From Ursus arctos (taxonomy: Eukaryota; Chordata; Mammalia; Carnivora; Ursidae), in NCBI RefSeq assembly GCF_023065955.2, contig NW_026622897.1, positions 5,771,001 through 5,835,000 on the forward strand: a stretch of 64,000 nucleotides of DNA, in the 5' to 3' direction. This document shows positions 1 through 12,331 of this stretch, in pieces. Numbering within the stretch: the stretch's first letter is position 1; each line of letters starts with the position of its first letter. The notes beneath the pieces are model-generated. The model did not search any database, was not told where the DNA came from, and saw only the letters and a program-made list of their open reading frames with translations. A program made the position numbers and the translations under genes.

Positions 1-2129
1 TTTCTCAGCCTTTCCCTGGAATCTGGCTTTGTCATTACGATACTGATTTCCGTAGCTATTAAAGGTTTGGCATTCGTTTCTCTACAGCTAAACTGAGGAG
101 GACGAAATACAGTAGGAGTAATTCATTTACATCACAGAGTTTCTTATAAAAAAGATTTTAAAGCTACTACGTGTTTAAAACTCATAACATATTCTCATTT
201 AATTGTTTTGGAATGTGCCACAACAGTGAGATGGGAGATCCGGCCCTGAAGCCTCTAGTTGGGACCATGAGTATTCACCTCAGAGAAACATTGCTTACAT
301 TGACAAGGGAGACAGCACTGGTTCCCTGAGACTGAGAATGGTGGGTTGGGGAATGGGCCAAAGTTGCGAGGAAGCACAAAGGAAATCACTTAGTGGATGA
401 ATGGAGTAAAGGTGTTCTCACAAAAGCCAACACCACGAAAATGAACTATTACTGTGTAAGCAGTTAAGGAAAGTCTGTGTAACTGCTTGATGATATTAGG
501 TTTTTTTCCCTAATTGACAAACAGAGAAGACTTACTCATATCTAGTAGGAAATGCGGTGTCTAGTAGGAGTCGATGCTGTAATTCAGTATGGGAGTGGAT
601 TTGCCTTAGTTTATTGCACTCGGTGAGATGAGAGCCATTTGTCTGCTGGCGTGAACAGGGTGACATATTGTGGGCATTTCCTGGTGCAGGCTCTTTGGTT
701 GCGATTTTCTTCACTGCTGACTTACTGTTGTTCATCCACGTAACATAATATTAAAACGTTCCTATTTGCTGTCTACTGTTGTCTTCTCTTTCTCTTGGTT
801 TTTGGAGGTTTATACTTCTCAAATGCTTTTTATTATTACTTTTTGGAAGGAGCAGAGGGTATACTCATCCCATTGTTTGTAACTGGAAATCTCTGCCTTG
901 ATTTATTACCAAGTCTTGAATTATACCTCAGGCATTAACTTTTTTTGCAATTCCTGGAACCCATATCTGGTGCATTAGTAAATATTGTTTCATATTCCTT
1001 CCCCCCACCCTGTAAACCCATGACCCCTATCGTCTTTCTTATATTGTTGTGTCTTCGCCTAGCCAAGAAGATTTTTGAGCTTTGCTTCTTATAGTTTGTA
1101 TTACAGAAAATATATAGGCACATTAAATATGCTGTCTCATGCCGTTCTTGGTATGTTTTGAGGAAAGATTTAGATTTGGATCCCTTTCCTCTCCAGTGAA
1201 AATCACACATTGCTCACTGTTTAGAGAATGCTACCTCCTCTGATCAGTGTCTAACTTGCTCCAGAGCCAGAAGACACATCTGTTTATATAACTGGATGTC
1301 TGGCAGCTATTGACCCTTGGTAATTAGTTTAAACTTTTCTTACATGTTTGCTTTTAGTGAAAGAACTCAGTACCACATAGCTTTATGAGTGACATAGAAC
1401 ACAGTGAAATGTTTTCAAAACCTATTCAGAATTGGATATTGCCTCATTTAAATGGTTGGTATTGCCAAATGCATCCAATTCTGAAAGAACTGAAATGAAT
1501 GTGAAAGCTGTCTTTAGCTCATTAGTAAAATGAAGGAAACATTGTGAGTATGAGGGTGAGTTGTCATGGGAAATTAAATGGAAATGAAAAATGTTAATAA
1601 TCTTAAATTGGTCTTGCTATGCATACCGATTTTTAAATGTGTCAGGTTACACTGGCAGCTGTGTGCTCTAAAGACTGTGACCTTCACAGGGAAGCACACA
1701 GCTCATTTGACAATCAAATGAATGTATCAACAAATAAATGAGTGAGAGCCTGTCTAATTCAGGAATTGATGACCAGCTAACTGAAAAGAGTAAAAAGGAG
1801 AAATGGGAGCTAAGCCTTGGTACCTGGATCAAGTTGTGGAAATTCTAGCATCTGTCTAGTTAAGTTCAGCATTTCAAAGCAATACCTAATGATCTTGGTT
1901 TGCTTGTATTAACAGGCTTTTGAAAGGAATGGATCGACTTTTTAAAAATTTTCCTGCCCAAATACTGTTTAACATATAAGCATATAACTGTGACATCAAA
2001 AAAACTGACATGTGCTTAAAATTGCTCATGAGGAATTCTGCATACTTGCAGTTTTAGTGAAATACAGATTTTTTTATTTCATGTGTTTAGAGGTATAAGT
2101 TATATGTAATACAGGCACATATTTTAAGC
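1..2129. other. Intronic, nothing recognised
   Basis: AT-rich, no exon, RNA gene or clear repeat family seen. Short open frames here lack any recognisable protein similarity. Confidence 0.6.
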
Positions 2130-2953
2130 AAGTTCTCTTATGCCCTTTCCTGCCCACCTGCCCTTCTCTGACACTACTACTATTCCATTCACCTAGCTTA
2201 GCTTTGTCTGTTTTAGAACTTCCAATAAATATAATCCTGCAGTATGTACTTTCTGGTCTCTTTTGCTCAACATGTTTTAAGAGTTTATCTGTGTTGTTGG
2301 ACATACGAGTCGTTACTTCATTTTCAGTGCTGAGTTGTGTTCCATTAAGTGAATATACTAAAATTTGTTTATCTGTTCACTTGATGGACATTTGTGTTAT
2401 TTCTGCTTTTTGGCTAGTATGAAGAAAATTGTGATCAGTCATGTACAGATTTTTTAAGGACATTTGTGGTCAAGTCTTTTGGGTAAATTCCTAAGAATGG
2501 AATTGCTGGATAGATGTATGTGTATCTTAAAGCTGTGGTGGTGAGCTGTGGGTGATTTTGCTGCCCTGGGGGAATTTGGCAGCGTCTGGAAACATTTGTG
2601 ATAATCACAGCTGGGTAGGAGTGGATAGAGGTCCAAGAGACTGCTGTATACATATACAAGGTGCAGGATTGTTTTGCTTGCAAAGAATTCTTTGCTTTGC
2701 AGTATCTATAATGCTGAGGTTAGAATTTCTGCTTTCAACAAAACTGGCAAACAGTGTGCCAAAGTAGTTGTATCACTACAGTTTATGACAGTGTCCATTT
2801 GTTGCATGTACTCTATAAAATTTGATATGAATAGTCTTAATTTTAGCCATTCCTAGTAGGTATCCTATTTGTGGTTTTAACTTGTATTTCCTTTAATGAC
2901 TAATGATGTCGAGCATTTTTTAATGTACTTTTGACCATTCCTATATCGGTCTT
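2130..2953 (-). mobile_element. Old L1 ORF2 3' part, antisense (first piece)
   Basis: Motifs such as 'gaattgctggatag', 'ggctagtatgaagaaaattg' and 'ctaatgatgtcgagc' are the reverse complement of the L1 ORF2 C-terminal region. The piece breaks off at about 2953 and resumes at 4619, where 'tctgttcaagttttttgccc' continues it. A younger L1 sits in the gap, and a DNA-transposon relic is nested at 2531-2735. Many stops; not functional. Confidence 0.82.
2531..2735. mobile_element. MER-type non-autonomous DNA transposon relic
   Basis: 'gggtgattttgctgccctgg', 'aatttggcagcgtctggaaa' and 'aatgctgaggtt' resemble a common mammalian MER (hAT-type) element. The surrounding L1 is continuous across it, so it inserted into the L1 or its ancestor. 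The exact family is not certain. Confidence 0.55.
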
Positions 2954-3493
2954 TCTCCAGCTTTTATATGACTGATATAACATTGTATAAGTTTAGTGTG
3001 TAAGTTAGTGAACATTTTCATCACCTCACATAGTTACCCCCCCTTTTTTGTGGTGAGAACATTTTAGATCTACCCTCTTAGCAACTTTTAAGTATACAAT
3101 ACAGTATTGTTAACCAATGTTTAGTACAGTTACCGTGCTTCCTGTTAGATGCCTAGAATACATTTATTTTCGAACTGGAACTCTGTATCTTTTGACTACC
3201 AGCTCCCATCTTTACCCCATTCCCTGCCCCTGACAACCACCAATCTACTGTTTCTATGAGTTTGGCTTTCTACATGTAAATAAAGATCATACAGCTTTCA
3301 TCTTTCTGACTTATTTCACTTAGCATAATATCCTCAGATTTCATCCATCTTGTCACAAATGGCAAGATTTCCTTTATTATGGCTGAATAATATTTCATCA
3401 TACATGTATCTTCTGACTTCAAACTATATTACAAAGCTATATTAATCAAAATAGTTATGGTGCTGGCTTAAGAATAGATTCCTGGACGAGTGA

Positions 3494-3621
3494 GGGGTGC
3501 CTGACTGGCTCTGTCAGTGGAGCATGTGACTCTTGATCTCAGGGTTGTGAGTTCAAGCCCCATGTTGGGTGTAGAGATCACTTAAATGAATCTTAAAAAA
3601 AAAACAAAACAAGCAAACAAA
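3494..3621 (+). mobile_element. CAN-SINE (older, short body)
   Basis: Starts 'ggggtgcctgactggctctg' and ends in a long A-rich tail with AAAC interruptions. It lies inside the inverted arm of the twin-primed L1 and is therefore younger than it. Divergence from the canonical head suggests an older subfamily. Confidence 0.85.
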
Positions 3622-3890
3622 ATATACATGGACTGGTAAAACAGAACTGAGAACCCAGGAATAAAACCATGCATTATGGTTAACTAATATTTGACAAGGG
3701 AGCCAACATAGTCAATAAATGGTACTGCAAAAACTGGATATCTACACAGAGAGGAATGAAACTGGACCCTAATTTATAGCACTCAAAAAAATTAAATGAA
3801 AGTGGATTGAAGTTATAAATTTTAGATTCAAAACCATGAAACTCCTTGAAGAAAATATAGGGAAAGAGCCCTGATGTGGGTGTCGGCGAT

Positions 3891-3916
3891 GGTGTTTGTT
3901 TGTTTGTTTGTTTGTA
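3891..3916. repeat. (TTTG)n short microsatellite
   Basis: About five TTTG units inside the sense arm of the twin-primed L1. Confidence 0.85.
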
Positions 3917-4764
3917 TAGGACAACTCAGGCAAAAAAAAAAAAAGCAAAAGTACACAGGTGGGATTACATCATAAAAGCTTTTTCATGGCAAAAAACCAA
4001 TCCCCCATCCCTCTCAATAAAACCAACAACAAAATGCACAGGCAACTTGTGGAATAGGAGAAAATGCAAACCATACTTCCCAAATATTCAAGGAACTTGT
4101 ACAACTAAATAGCAAAAACCCAGAAATTTGATTCAAATAATGGCAGAGGACTTGAATAGACATTTTCTTCAAAGAAGATATAAATGGCCAATAGGTTCAT
4201 GAAAAGGTGCTCAGTATCACTTATTGTAAGAGACATGCAAATAACGCCCCCCCCCCCAGATATCCCCTCCTACATGTTAAAATGATTGTTATGGAAAAGA
4301 AAAAGATAAATGCTGACAAGGATATGGAGAAAAGGGAGCCTTCGTGCACTGTTGGTGGGAGCGTAAATTGGGTATAACCACTGTGGAAAACAATGTGGAG
4401 GATCCTCCAAAGAAAAAAAAAGAAAAAAACAAAACAAAAAACAAAACAAAAACACCAAAAAAACCCAAAACCAAAAAACTACCGTATGATGTGGCATTCC
4501 TACTTCTGGGTATATATCTGAAGGAAATGAAATCACTGCCTCGAAGTGATTATCTCTACCCCCACGTTCATTGTAGTATTATTTACAACAGCCAAGACAT
4601 GGAAATGACTTAAGTGTTCCATATTTTTTTGCAAAAGTTTCTGTTCAAGTTTTTTGCCCAATAGAAAATTGGATAGTTTACATAGTCTCATTAATCCTTT
4701 TCCAGACATATCTCTTGCATATATTTTCTGTTGGTCTCTAGCCTGCCTGCCTGCCTGCCTTCTT

Positions 4765-4953
4765 TTCTTTTTTTTAGGTTTTATTTTTTTGACAGAGAGA
4801 GAGAGTGAGCACAAGCAGGGGGAGCAGCAAGGAGAGGGAGAAGCAGACTCCCCGGTGAGCAAGGACCCTGATGTGGGGCTCAATCCCAGGACCCTGGGAT
4901 CATGACCTGAGGCGAAGGCAGATGCTTCACTGACTAAGCCACCCAGGGGCCCC
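4765..4953 (-). mobile_element. CAN-SINE, antisense
   Basis: T-rich start, 'ttattttttttgacagagag', GA-rich body and the tRNA-like head 'gccacccagggg' at the end. Inserted in the old L1. A short (TGCC)n run lies just before it at 4740-4760. Confidence 0.93.
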
Positions 4954-5710
4954 TCCTTTCATTTTCTTTTATGGTAACTTTTGAAGTCCAGAAATTGTAG
5001 CCTTTGGGGTCTGGTTCACATCTGTTTTTTTTTTCTTGCTAATTTAGTGCTTTTTGTGCCTATGAAGACTTTTGTTATACCAAGATATCACTAATATACT
5101 CTTTTTGGTTATTGTCTAGACGCTTTGTACTTTTGGTTTTATATTCTATTGGAAAGGATTTTTTAAATATATGGTATGAAGTGTAGGGATCAAGATGTAT
5201 TTACTTCCATCTGGATTTTCACTTCTTATGGACCGTTTCTTCTTTCCCCAGGAATTTGTCTGCTACCTAAACTCAGTTGATCTATTTTGTGGTTCTGTTT
5301 TGGACTTCCTGTTCTTCTCTTTTTGATCTACATCTGTCCTTGTTGCCAATATCTCACCTCCTTAATTACTTTGGTAATTTTAGAGAAAGTCATGGAAACA
5401 GGCAGTGTAAGTCTTTCAACTTTATCCTTCTTCAATATTTTACCTATTCTAAGTCTTTTGAATTTCTAAATAAATTTTAGAATACACTTATCAGTTTCTA
5501 CAAGAAACATGTTGGGATTTTAATGGTGATGGCATTGATCAATTTGAGAATTGACAGATTAAGTCAATGCTGATAATACTGAATCTTCCAGTTTTCAAAC
5601 ATGGAATATGTATTTGTTTCTTTCTGACAGCACTGTTCAAGAATTTTCTGTTACAGTTCTTAGAGTTTTGTTTCTTTTTAAGTATTTTATGATGTGTTTG
5701 TTGTTGTTGT

Positions 5711-5833
5711 TTTTAAGTAGGCTCCATGCCCAAGGTGGAGCCCAGCACGGGGCTTGAACTCCCAACCCTGAAGTCAAGACCTGAGCTGAGATCAAAAGTT
5801 GGACGCTTAACCAACTGAGCCACCCAGGTGCCG
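5711..5833 (-). mobile_element. CAN-SINE, antisense, short body
   Basis: Reads 'ttttaagtaggctccatgcc' through 'aactgagccacccaggtgcc'. The short body without the GA/CT region marks an older subfamily or truncated copy. Confidence 0.88.
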
Positions 5834-5839
5834 TGATAT

Positions 5840-6165
5840 GACGCGTTTTTAAGATTTTATTTTTTAAGAGTAATTTGAGGTTCACAAGAAAATTGAGAGG
5901 AAGGTACAGAGACTTTCAATCTACCTCTTATGTCCCCACATGCATAGACTCCCTCAAAGTGGTACCTTTGTTAAAAGTGATGCCTACATTGACATCATAA
6001 ATGCCCAAAGTCCATACTTTGCGTTAGGGGGTATTTTGGTGTTGTACATTCTATGAGTTTGGACAAATGTGTAATGGTACTTATACACCGTTATAGTATC
6101 ATACAGAGTATTTTCACTCCCCTGAAAATCCTCTGTGCTTCACCTATCAAAAATTTCTTCTAAAA
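5840..6165 (-). mobile_element. L1 3' UTR-type fragment nested in L1 ORF2
   Basis: 'ttgagaggaaggtacagaga', 'ttggtgttgtacattctatg' and 'gagtattttcactcccctg' match a well-known mammalian L1 3' end. ORF2-like sequence of a different copy resumes after it, so this is a separate insertion. Confidence 0.7.
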
Positions 6166-6589
6166 TGTTTTAAGATTTTTGATAACATGTAACTGTTATT
6201 TGGAAAAAAAATATTTTTGGGTTGTTGCTAATGCAACCAACTTAGAATTGATGTTTGTATTTTGATTTTGCTTCCTGAAACATTGGTAGATTTGTTTGTT
6301 CTATTAGGATTTTTTTTTTTTTGATCCTTTAGAATTTTCTGCATAAACAATCCTGTCTTCTAAATATAAAGACAGTTTTAATTTTTCCTCTTCGGTCCGT
6401 ATGTGTTTATTCACTTTTCTTGCCTACTGCTGTTGGTAGGACCTCCCATGTAATTTTAAAAAGAAGTGGGGAGAGTGGACATTCTTGCTTTTCCCCTGAT
6501 CTTTGGAGAAATGCATTTAATATTTAACCATTAAGTATGATATAGAATTTAAATTTTTTATTCCATTTGGCTCAGTCAAGGTTTGTTTT

Positions 6590-7055
6590 AGGTTCACCTA
6601 AACATTTGAATGGGGGGAAGAAAGACTAATTGCCACACCTGGCTTCAGAGCAACCTCAGGTGTCCCTGTTCTTTGGGAGCCCTTGCTGCATTCAATGGGT
6701 TAATCTTCCTCCACCCTCCCCCCATGGGAGTTCAGGTGCAAAAGACAAGATCCCCACTGAGTGGGTGGGGGAGCCATACTAGCTTAGAAGCTTCATGCTC
6801 CTCCACAGCTACTGTTTCTTGTAATAACTCCTTAGTATCTCCTCCATGGTCCCTGCAAAGGACATGTCCATTATGAAGAAGTGTGAATTTATACTTCCTA
6901 TCTGATTATTAGTTCTCCCATCCAGATGTGGTCTACCAATCGGGGTCCTTTTTACTATAAGCATAAAGGTTGTGGACATCCTACCTTTATCAGGTAGAAG
7001 CTATCTGGTAAAGGAGATAAAACTTAGAAAGTTAGCCAGATGTCTGATTACTCAT
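6590..7055. other. Unidentified insert inside an old L1
   Basis: L1 homology stops near 6590 and resumes near 7055. The interval has a CCACC/GGGTGGGG-rich centre (6710-6780) unlike L1. I do not recognise the family; it might be an LTR or DNA element. No coding potential is seen. Confidence 0.35.
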
Positions 7056-7270
7056 ATCATAGTTATCTTTCATCAAATTGAGAAAGTTTTCTATTCCTAG
7101 TTTTGAGTGCTTTTCTTTTTAAAATTATGAATGGGCATAATTAGGTCAAGTGCTTTTTATAACATCTATTAAGATGGTACATAGTTTTTGTCTCATATTT
7201 GGTTAGTATGGAGTATTACTTTGATGGATTTTGCATTCCTGGGCTAGACCCAAATTGCAAGTTGTCCTAT

Positions 7271-9629
7271 TTGAGCTTCATTTTCATCTTATGTGAAAAG
7301 TTAAGAAAATCTGTCTTTTATGGTTGTTCGAAGATTAAATTATATGGTTTATAGAAAGCCCTGGGAAAAGATGAGATGAAGATTATGGCCATAGCTGTAG
7401 GTGTGTTTTGCCAATTTACAGTTGATTGCTTTCTTTTAACAGACCTTCTGTGTAACTAATGACTCAAAGAAGGGCGATTACAAGTAGCAGAGCACAGGAT
7501 AGGGTAGCAAGTTAGAGATTAAAGAACAGACTTTACAACACTACCCTGATATTTGGTGCTGAATCAGGTTCCCAAAGATATAATTAATTGTCCTGTTCTC
7601 CTGAGTTTGTGCATCAGAAGGAAATCCTTTTGAGGTGACTAAAAGAGTGGTTTTGGGCATTTTTTTTCTCCCTCATCCTGCTTCCACTTAGGACTAGTGT
7701 GTTTGTTTAGGCTGGGAAACTGTATTATCTGGTTTGTTTCCAGTATAGCTGCCATTTGAATAGTCACGATTTCTAAAAAGCTTTGTATTGGAGTCTTTAT
7801 CAAGTGCTAATTGGATTTGTAATTTTCCTAGTTTACCACATTCTCCATAAATATTCTTGCCTCGTCTCTGTGTCCCAAGGGATGCTATTCTGTTACAATG
7901 CATTGAAATAACATATTTTTAGTATTCTACTCAAGTATTTTATTAATGTGAATGCCTGGGTTATATTGTTGCAAAATGTTTCTCTTATTGACAATTTGCT
8001 CTCTTTCTATTTGGATGGGGCAGTAAATAAAGGTACTTAATTTACATAAACCTATTAAATGAAATTCTCAAGAGGAAGGAAAATAATTTTAAATGCAGTT
8101 TACAATGTGGAGACAGCTGATCCACTTACAAACAAGCTCATTTAGTGGAATTGGATTGAATGAAAAAACTTCACAAGTTTTATAACATTGTGGTACATAC
8201 CAAGTGGTATTCATAATATTAAGCTGTATGAAGAGATTTTCTGTTGACCCCTTCTTTTCTCTCTTCTTACTCCCAGAGAGTAAAAAAGGAAAGGGTATTT
8301 GTCTTGCCTTCCAAAATGATTCTCAGTTTATAGTTGAAATGGCTTTCCCTTGAAACGGAAGCAGAGAGTCTGAGCCGCAGTTATCAGAGGTTCTGAGAGT
8401 GTAGCTCATATTGCACACCCAGGAATCCTGTCCCTTCCCTTGTTTGTTTTCTCTCTTGGATGGACAATTAGCAGACTTTCTTTTTTTTTTCTGATAGAAA
8501 TAAAATTAGCAAGAGAATATGTACAGGACAACTGAATTGCTCTTGTTCTAATATCTCTTTAAAAGTTTTAAAAGCTGCTTCTGTAACATTGTAAGGACTT
8601 CTGTTTCCATTGGCCATTGGGAATTAAGAGCAGAGCCCTCAGAAGAGATTTTTCTCACATATTTCTCTTTGACCTCTACAAAGGTGCGTTTTCTCCTTTC
8701 GAAAGCCACTGGCAGATTCACCTAATGCAGAACATGGGGTTCATTTGTTTAAAGGGTTGCAGCCTTAGGGTACAAATAATAACACATTTGCTCTTCCAGT
8801 TAATTTCTGGGAAGCTCAGGTGATGACTCTGATGTGTCGATTATATGGTATGGATATGGGCTGTGGTTACCTTAGAAACCATCTATATTCTTAGGTTTCT
8901 GCTTAGGAATTGTGATTCATACAGGCAATTCTGCAGGGCATTCTCAGATTTGAATTTCGAGGTGGAAGACCCACTTGCATTCTTCAGAGAAAGCACACGT
9001 CTAGAATTCTTCTCCCATTAATTCATTCTGCAGTTCTTTTTGAACATCTTCTAGATCTGGTTAAAATTTATATGAGCAATTTTTTTCATCTGCAATTAAA
9101 TTCTAGTTAAGACTATTTCTAAATCACTTTAGATTCTGCAATTTAATTTCCCCAGGATCACTTTCTGCTTGCTTCTCTTCAATGCATTTTATTAATCTGC
9201 CATAGTGTACCTTAGGTCACTATTCTTGCACCGTATTATCCTTATAACTGCTATTTTTTATATGTTAGTTTGTACATTACCTTTATGAAAGCAATTATTT
9301 TGACTAATCCTGTAGAGAGAACCGGATATTCTTTTGGTTGTCAGTACTGTCATTAAAGTTACAAATGAAAACTTTTTACCATCATCTGGTTTGCAGTGTC
9401 TGCTAGCCAGTAGTAGGCTTGGATCAGATCTACAGAGAGCAGTTAGAGTGTGAGAAAGATGGAGGCAGACTCTGGAATAGAAGACGAACCCAGCAAAACA
9501 GAGGAATAGGAAGAAAGGGAAGAGTAGTCAGTGGTATCATATTCTGTATGACAGGTTAATTGATTTCTCTTGGGTCCATCCTCTCCTCCCTGCTCATGGT
9601 TGTGGCATGAGTTTAGGTCATTTCTCTTT
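7271..9629. other. Intronic, nothing recognised
   Basis: No recognisable repeat, exon or RNA gene. Composition is ordinary for the window. Confidence 0.55.
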
Positions 9630-9930
9630 TCTTTACTTGCATATGCTCTGTCTGGAATATTCTTTTTCACTGTATGACATTAAGAATTTCTGTTAAACCT
9701 TTAAAACTGAGATTATTCATTGCTTCTTGGAAACCATTTCCTAGTTCCCGTTCCCTGTGATTTCCTTCTGTCATGTATAGGCCACTGTCATTGAACTTAT
9801 TTACTGCCATATTGAAATGGTCTCTGTGACTACTTCTTGCATAAGACTGTGAGCTTTTTAAGATAGGGACTGTTTTAATCAACTTTGTACATCTAGTGTC
9901 TAACATACAGTTTGGCTTTAATAGAAGCTT
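9630..9930 (+). mobile_element. L2 3' end
   Basis: 'ctctgtctggaatattc', 'aagactgtgagctttttaag', 'gatagggactg' and the tail 'tttggctttaatagaag' follow the L2 LINE 3'-end layout. Diverged and non-functional. Confidence 0.65.
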
Positions 9931-10407
9931 AAAAATAAGAAAGAAATGGACTTAATAGGGGTCTTTAATTTTAGCAATGAGGCAATAATTGGTGACCTTC
10001 CCCAGCAATTTTAATCCAGTAGTGGAGGTGGAAGGCATAGTGAAGTGGGTTGATAAATGAAGAGATGAGGGGACCACAATTCAAAAAGGTTGGCTGTGAA
10101 GGGTGTGCAGGGGTGGAGGGGTGTCATGGCGGTAGCTGGTTGGGAAAGGAATATATGGTGTAATTTATTGGTTGTAAGAACTGGCGGGTGAACTGGGAAA
10201 TGTGAACGTATTTAAAGGCCTAAGGAAAGGAGCTCCTGAACCTCATTGAAGAGACTGCGAGGCGGCAGGTTCAGGAGGAATAGGAACGATCAAATCCAGG
10301 GTATGGGGGAGAGGTGAGTCTTGGAAGTGACAAGCTGTCCATACTCCTTGGAGAACAAAAGGAGGAAAGATTTAAATAACTGACTTAGAAGTGAATTTTA
10401 GGGCAGA

Positions 10408-11255
10408 ATCCTTTTTTTTTAATAGTCTTAGTTTTTATATAAGGAAAGTAAAGTGAATTATGTGATGACCACACTGCAGCCTGAGTCCTCTGCCTGGATA
10501 CTCTGATGTGGATCTTATGAGATGATCCCTGAATTCCTGATTGGAAGACTTGGTGAATATAGTCACTTTGCAGGGGTTAGTGGTGAGATGGCTCTAGGTC
10601 TTAAAGATGGCATCAGAGGTGATCTTAGCAGAATTGTCCATGGTGACAGTGCAGCCTCTGGCCAAGGTGTAGCTCTTGTCGGTACTTGCCATGATCAGCA
10701 GCTTGTTGGGCACAGGAGCCTAGACAATGCCAGTGCCCCTGGAGGTGAGGATGAGACCCACCAGCACAGAGCCTTAGTGGCTTGCCACCTCGCAAGGGAC
10801 AGTGGAGGGCTTGCTGATCTTGTTCCTCTGGTGGCCTTGCCACACAGGGACTATGGAGAGCTTGTCCAGGATGATGGCCCTGCATATGGCAGTGGCTACC
10901 TCCTTGTAGTGCTTAGCAGTCAGACTGATAAGTCGGTTGTAGTTCCCCATGGTGACAGATGCCTTGAGTCTAGTCTGCTGGCCAGTATGGGTCTGCTTTT
11001 GCATGGGCATAATCTTCAAAACCTCATTGTTGAGGAATACCCCCAGGAAAAAGTCATTGATCTCAGATTCCTTGATGGATAGGGAGAAGAGACAGATTTC
11101 CTCTAGGGACTGAGTTTCCATATCCTGGACCAGGGTGTTCAGTCTGGTGATGGAGATCCACACCTTGGCCTTGGCTCCGCAGAAGCTGTCTTGGTCTCGC
11201 ATTCCAGGACCTTTGAGACTGCCTAGATATCTCACAGCACTGGTGTCATCTGTTG
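10408..11255 (-). pseudogene. RPS2 processed pseudogene (40S ribosomal protein uS5)
   Basis: Read on the minus strand, this is an intronless, decayed copy of the RPS2 mRNA, antisense to DDX10. The best preserved part (11235 down to 10774) contains [33 protein letters not shown] and [20 protein letters not shown], matching the uS5 central domain (S5 dsRBD-like fold and C-terminal half). In-frame stops occur at 10774-10776, 10720-10722 and 10594-10596, and a one-base deletion shifts the frame near the C-terminus (around 10530). The Arg/Gly-rich N-terminal repeat is largely missing. Remnants of the short 3' UTR end at a T run at 10412-10420, the antisense of a poly(A) tail. Absence of introns plus the A tail indicate retrotransposition by the L1 machinery. 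It is not expected to make ribosomal protein. The 186-codon + strand open frame over the same bases is its antisense shadow. Confidence 0.93.
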
Positions 11256-11470
11256 TTTGGTCTTTTTCTTGGAGAAGAAAAATGCAAATTCCTTTAAATC
11301 AGGTGCTTCCTCCTCTTGTTGTACCTTAAATCAGAGCCAAGTTGAAGTTGTAGCTTTTTGTGTGTTTAGGTAGTTTGAATTGAGCAGAACGAAGAAGGAA
11401 ATGCCATCTATATATTATTTTTTGAGAATGTCCTTATTTATTTCAGACTACTAGGTCTAACTGGGAGATA

Positions 11471-11670
11471 GTTTTTTTTTTTTTTAAAGATTTTATTTAT
11501 TTATTTGACAGAGAGAGAGCGAGTGAGTGCACACAAGCAGGGGGAGTGGGAGCGGGAGAAGCAGACTCCCCACTGAGCAAGAAACCTGATGTGGGGCTTG
11601 ATCTCAGGACCCTGGGATCATGATGTGAGCTGAAGACAGATGCTCAACTGACTGAGCCACTTGGGCACCC
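11471..11670 (-). mobile_element. CAN-SINE, antisense
   Basis: T run from 11472, 'ttatttatttgacagagaga', GA-rich body and head 'gagccacttgggcacccc'. Target-site duplication 'ctgggaga' at 11461 and 11671. Confidence 0.95.
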
Positions 11671-12331
11671 CTGGGAGACAGGTCTTGGAACACTTGTGAA
11701 AGATGTATGTACAAGATGGTACTGTCTTATATACTACTGCATCATTCAGTTTCAAAGAACAACCTCTAGTCATTTGGAGAGGCAGTTGAACAGACACATA
11801 CCTATCTTTCCAAATATTCTAAATTAGATATTTTATAAGCTGCTGGAAAAGACCTTTTCATGTAAGTAAAATGATGACATTCTTTGCTGGCTCCTGTAAA
11901 ATTGCCTTGTCCTTTGTCAGCAGAGTGACTTCAGTTCTGCTTCCTGTTTATAATGCTAAACTTTTATCCTGAAAATTTTGTTGCCAGGTATACATATAGG
12001 ATACTGTTCATTGCAAGTAACAGAAAATACAACCAGAGGTGATTTAAGAGAAGAGAAAAATGTGTTAATTACATAATGAGAAACTTGATGAAAGACATTT
12101 GTAGTATCAGTTCAACAGCATTATCAGGATCGTTGTTCTATCCATCTTGCTGTTCTGACCACCTTTTCTGTTAAGGTGACTTTTGTCCTCAGATGTGTCC
12201 CCTAATGATTAAGAGACACTCTAACTCCAGACAGATTAAATGAGAATTGCTGCTGGTCGTTGGGGGAGCGTGGAAGGTGGGGGGAGGGGGAGTCTGAGCA
12301 TTGTCATTGGTCTTTTAAAAGTTCCCAGCTA

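Larger units (their letters stand above)
2954..4618 (-). mobile_element. Twin-primed (internally inverted) L1 nested in an older L1
   Basis: From 2954 to about 3412 the sequence is antisense L1 3' end, stopping at 'ggctgaataatatttc'. From about 3415 to 4618 it is sense L1 ORF2: 'acaaagctatattaatcaaa', 'tgcactgttggtgggagcg', 'tacttctgggtatatatctg' and 'acaacagccaagacatggaa'. The end of the sense block is just upstream, in L1 coordinates, of the start of the antisense block, as expected for twin priming. A SINE interrupts the sense arm at 3494-3621 and a C run lies at 4247-4257. Confidence 0.8.
4619..7270 (-). mobile_element. Old L1 ORF2, antisense (second piece, interrupted)
   Basis: Continues the L1 at 2130-2953. 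Antisense ORF2 signatures include 'gggattttaatggtgatggc' (5515), 'ggtaggacctcccatg' (6436), 'attaagtatgatatag' (6530) and 'ttttgcattcctgggc' (7230). It is interrupted by SINEs (4765-4953, 5711-5833), a different L1 3' fragment (5840-6165) and an unidentified insert at about 6590-7055. Heavily decayed. Confidence 0.75.

Noticed and set aside
4344..4613. 89-codon + frame starting MHCWWERKLG
   Set aside because: A fragment of L1 ORF2 (the HCWW motif), interrupted by an A-rich run; part of the twin-primed L1, not a gene.
4740..4760. (TGCC)n microsatellite as a notable repeat
   Set aside because: Only about five units next to a SINE tail; too short to stand out.
10522..11082. 186-codon + strand open frame
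   Set aside because: It is the complement of the RPS2 processed pseudogene; the protein similarity is on the minus strand.
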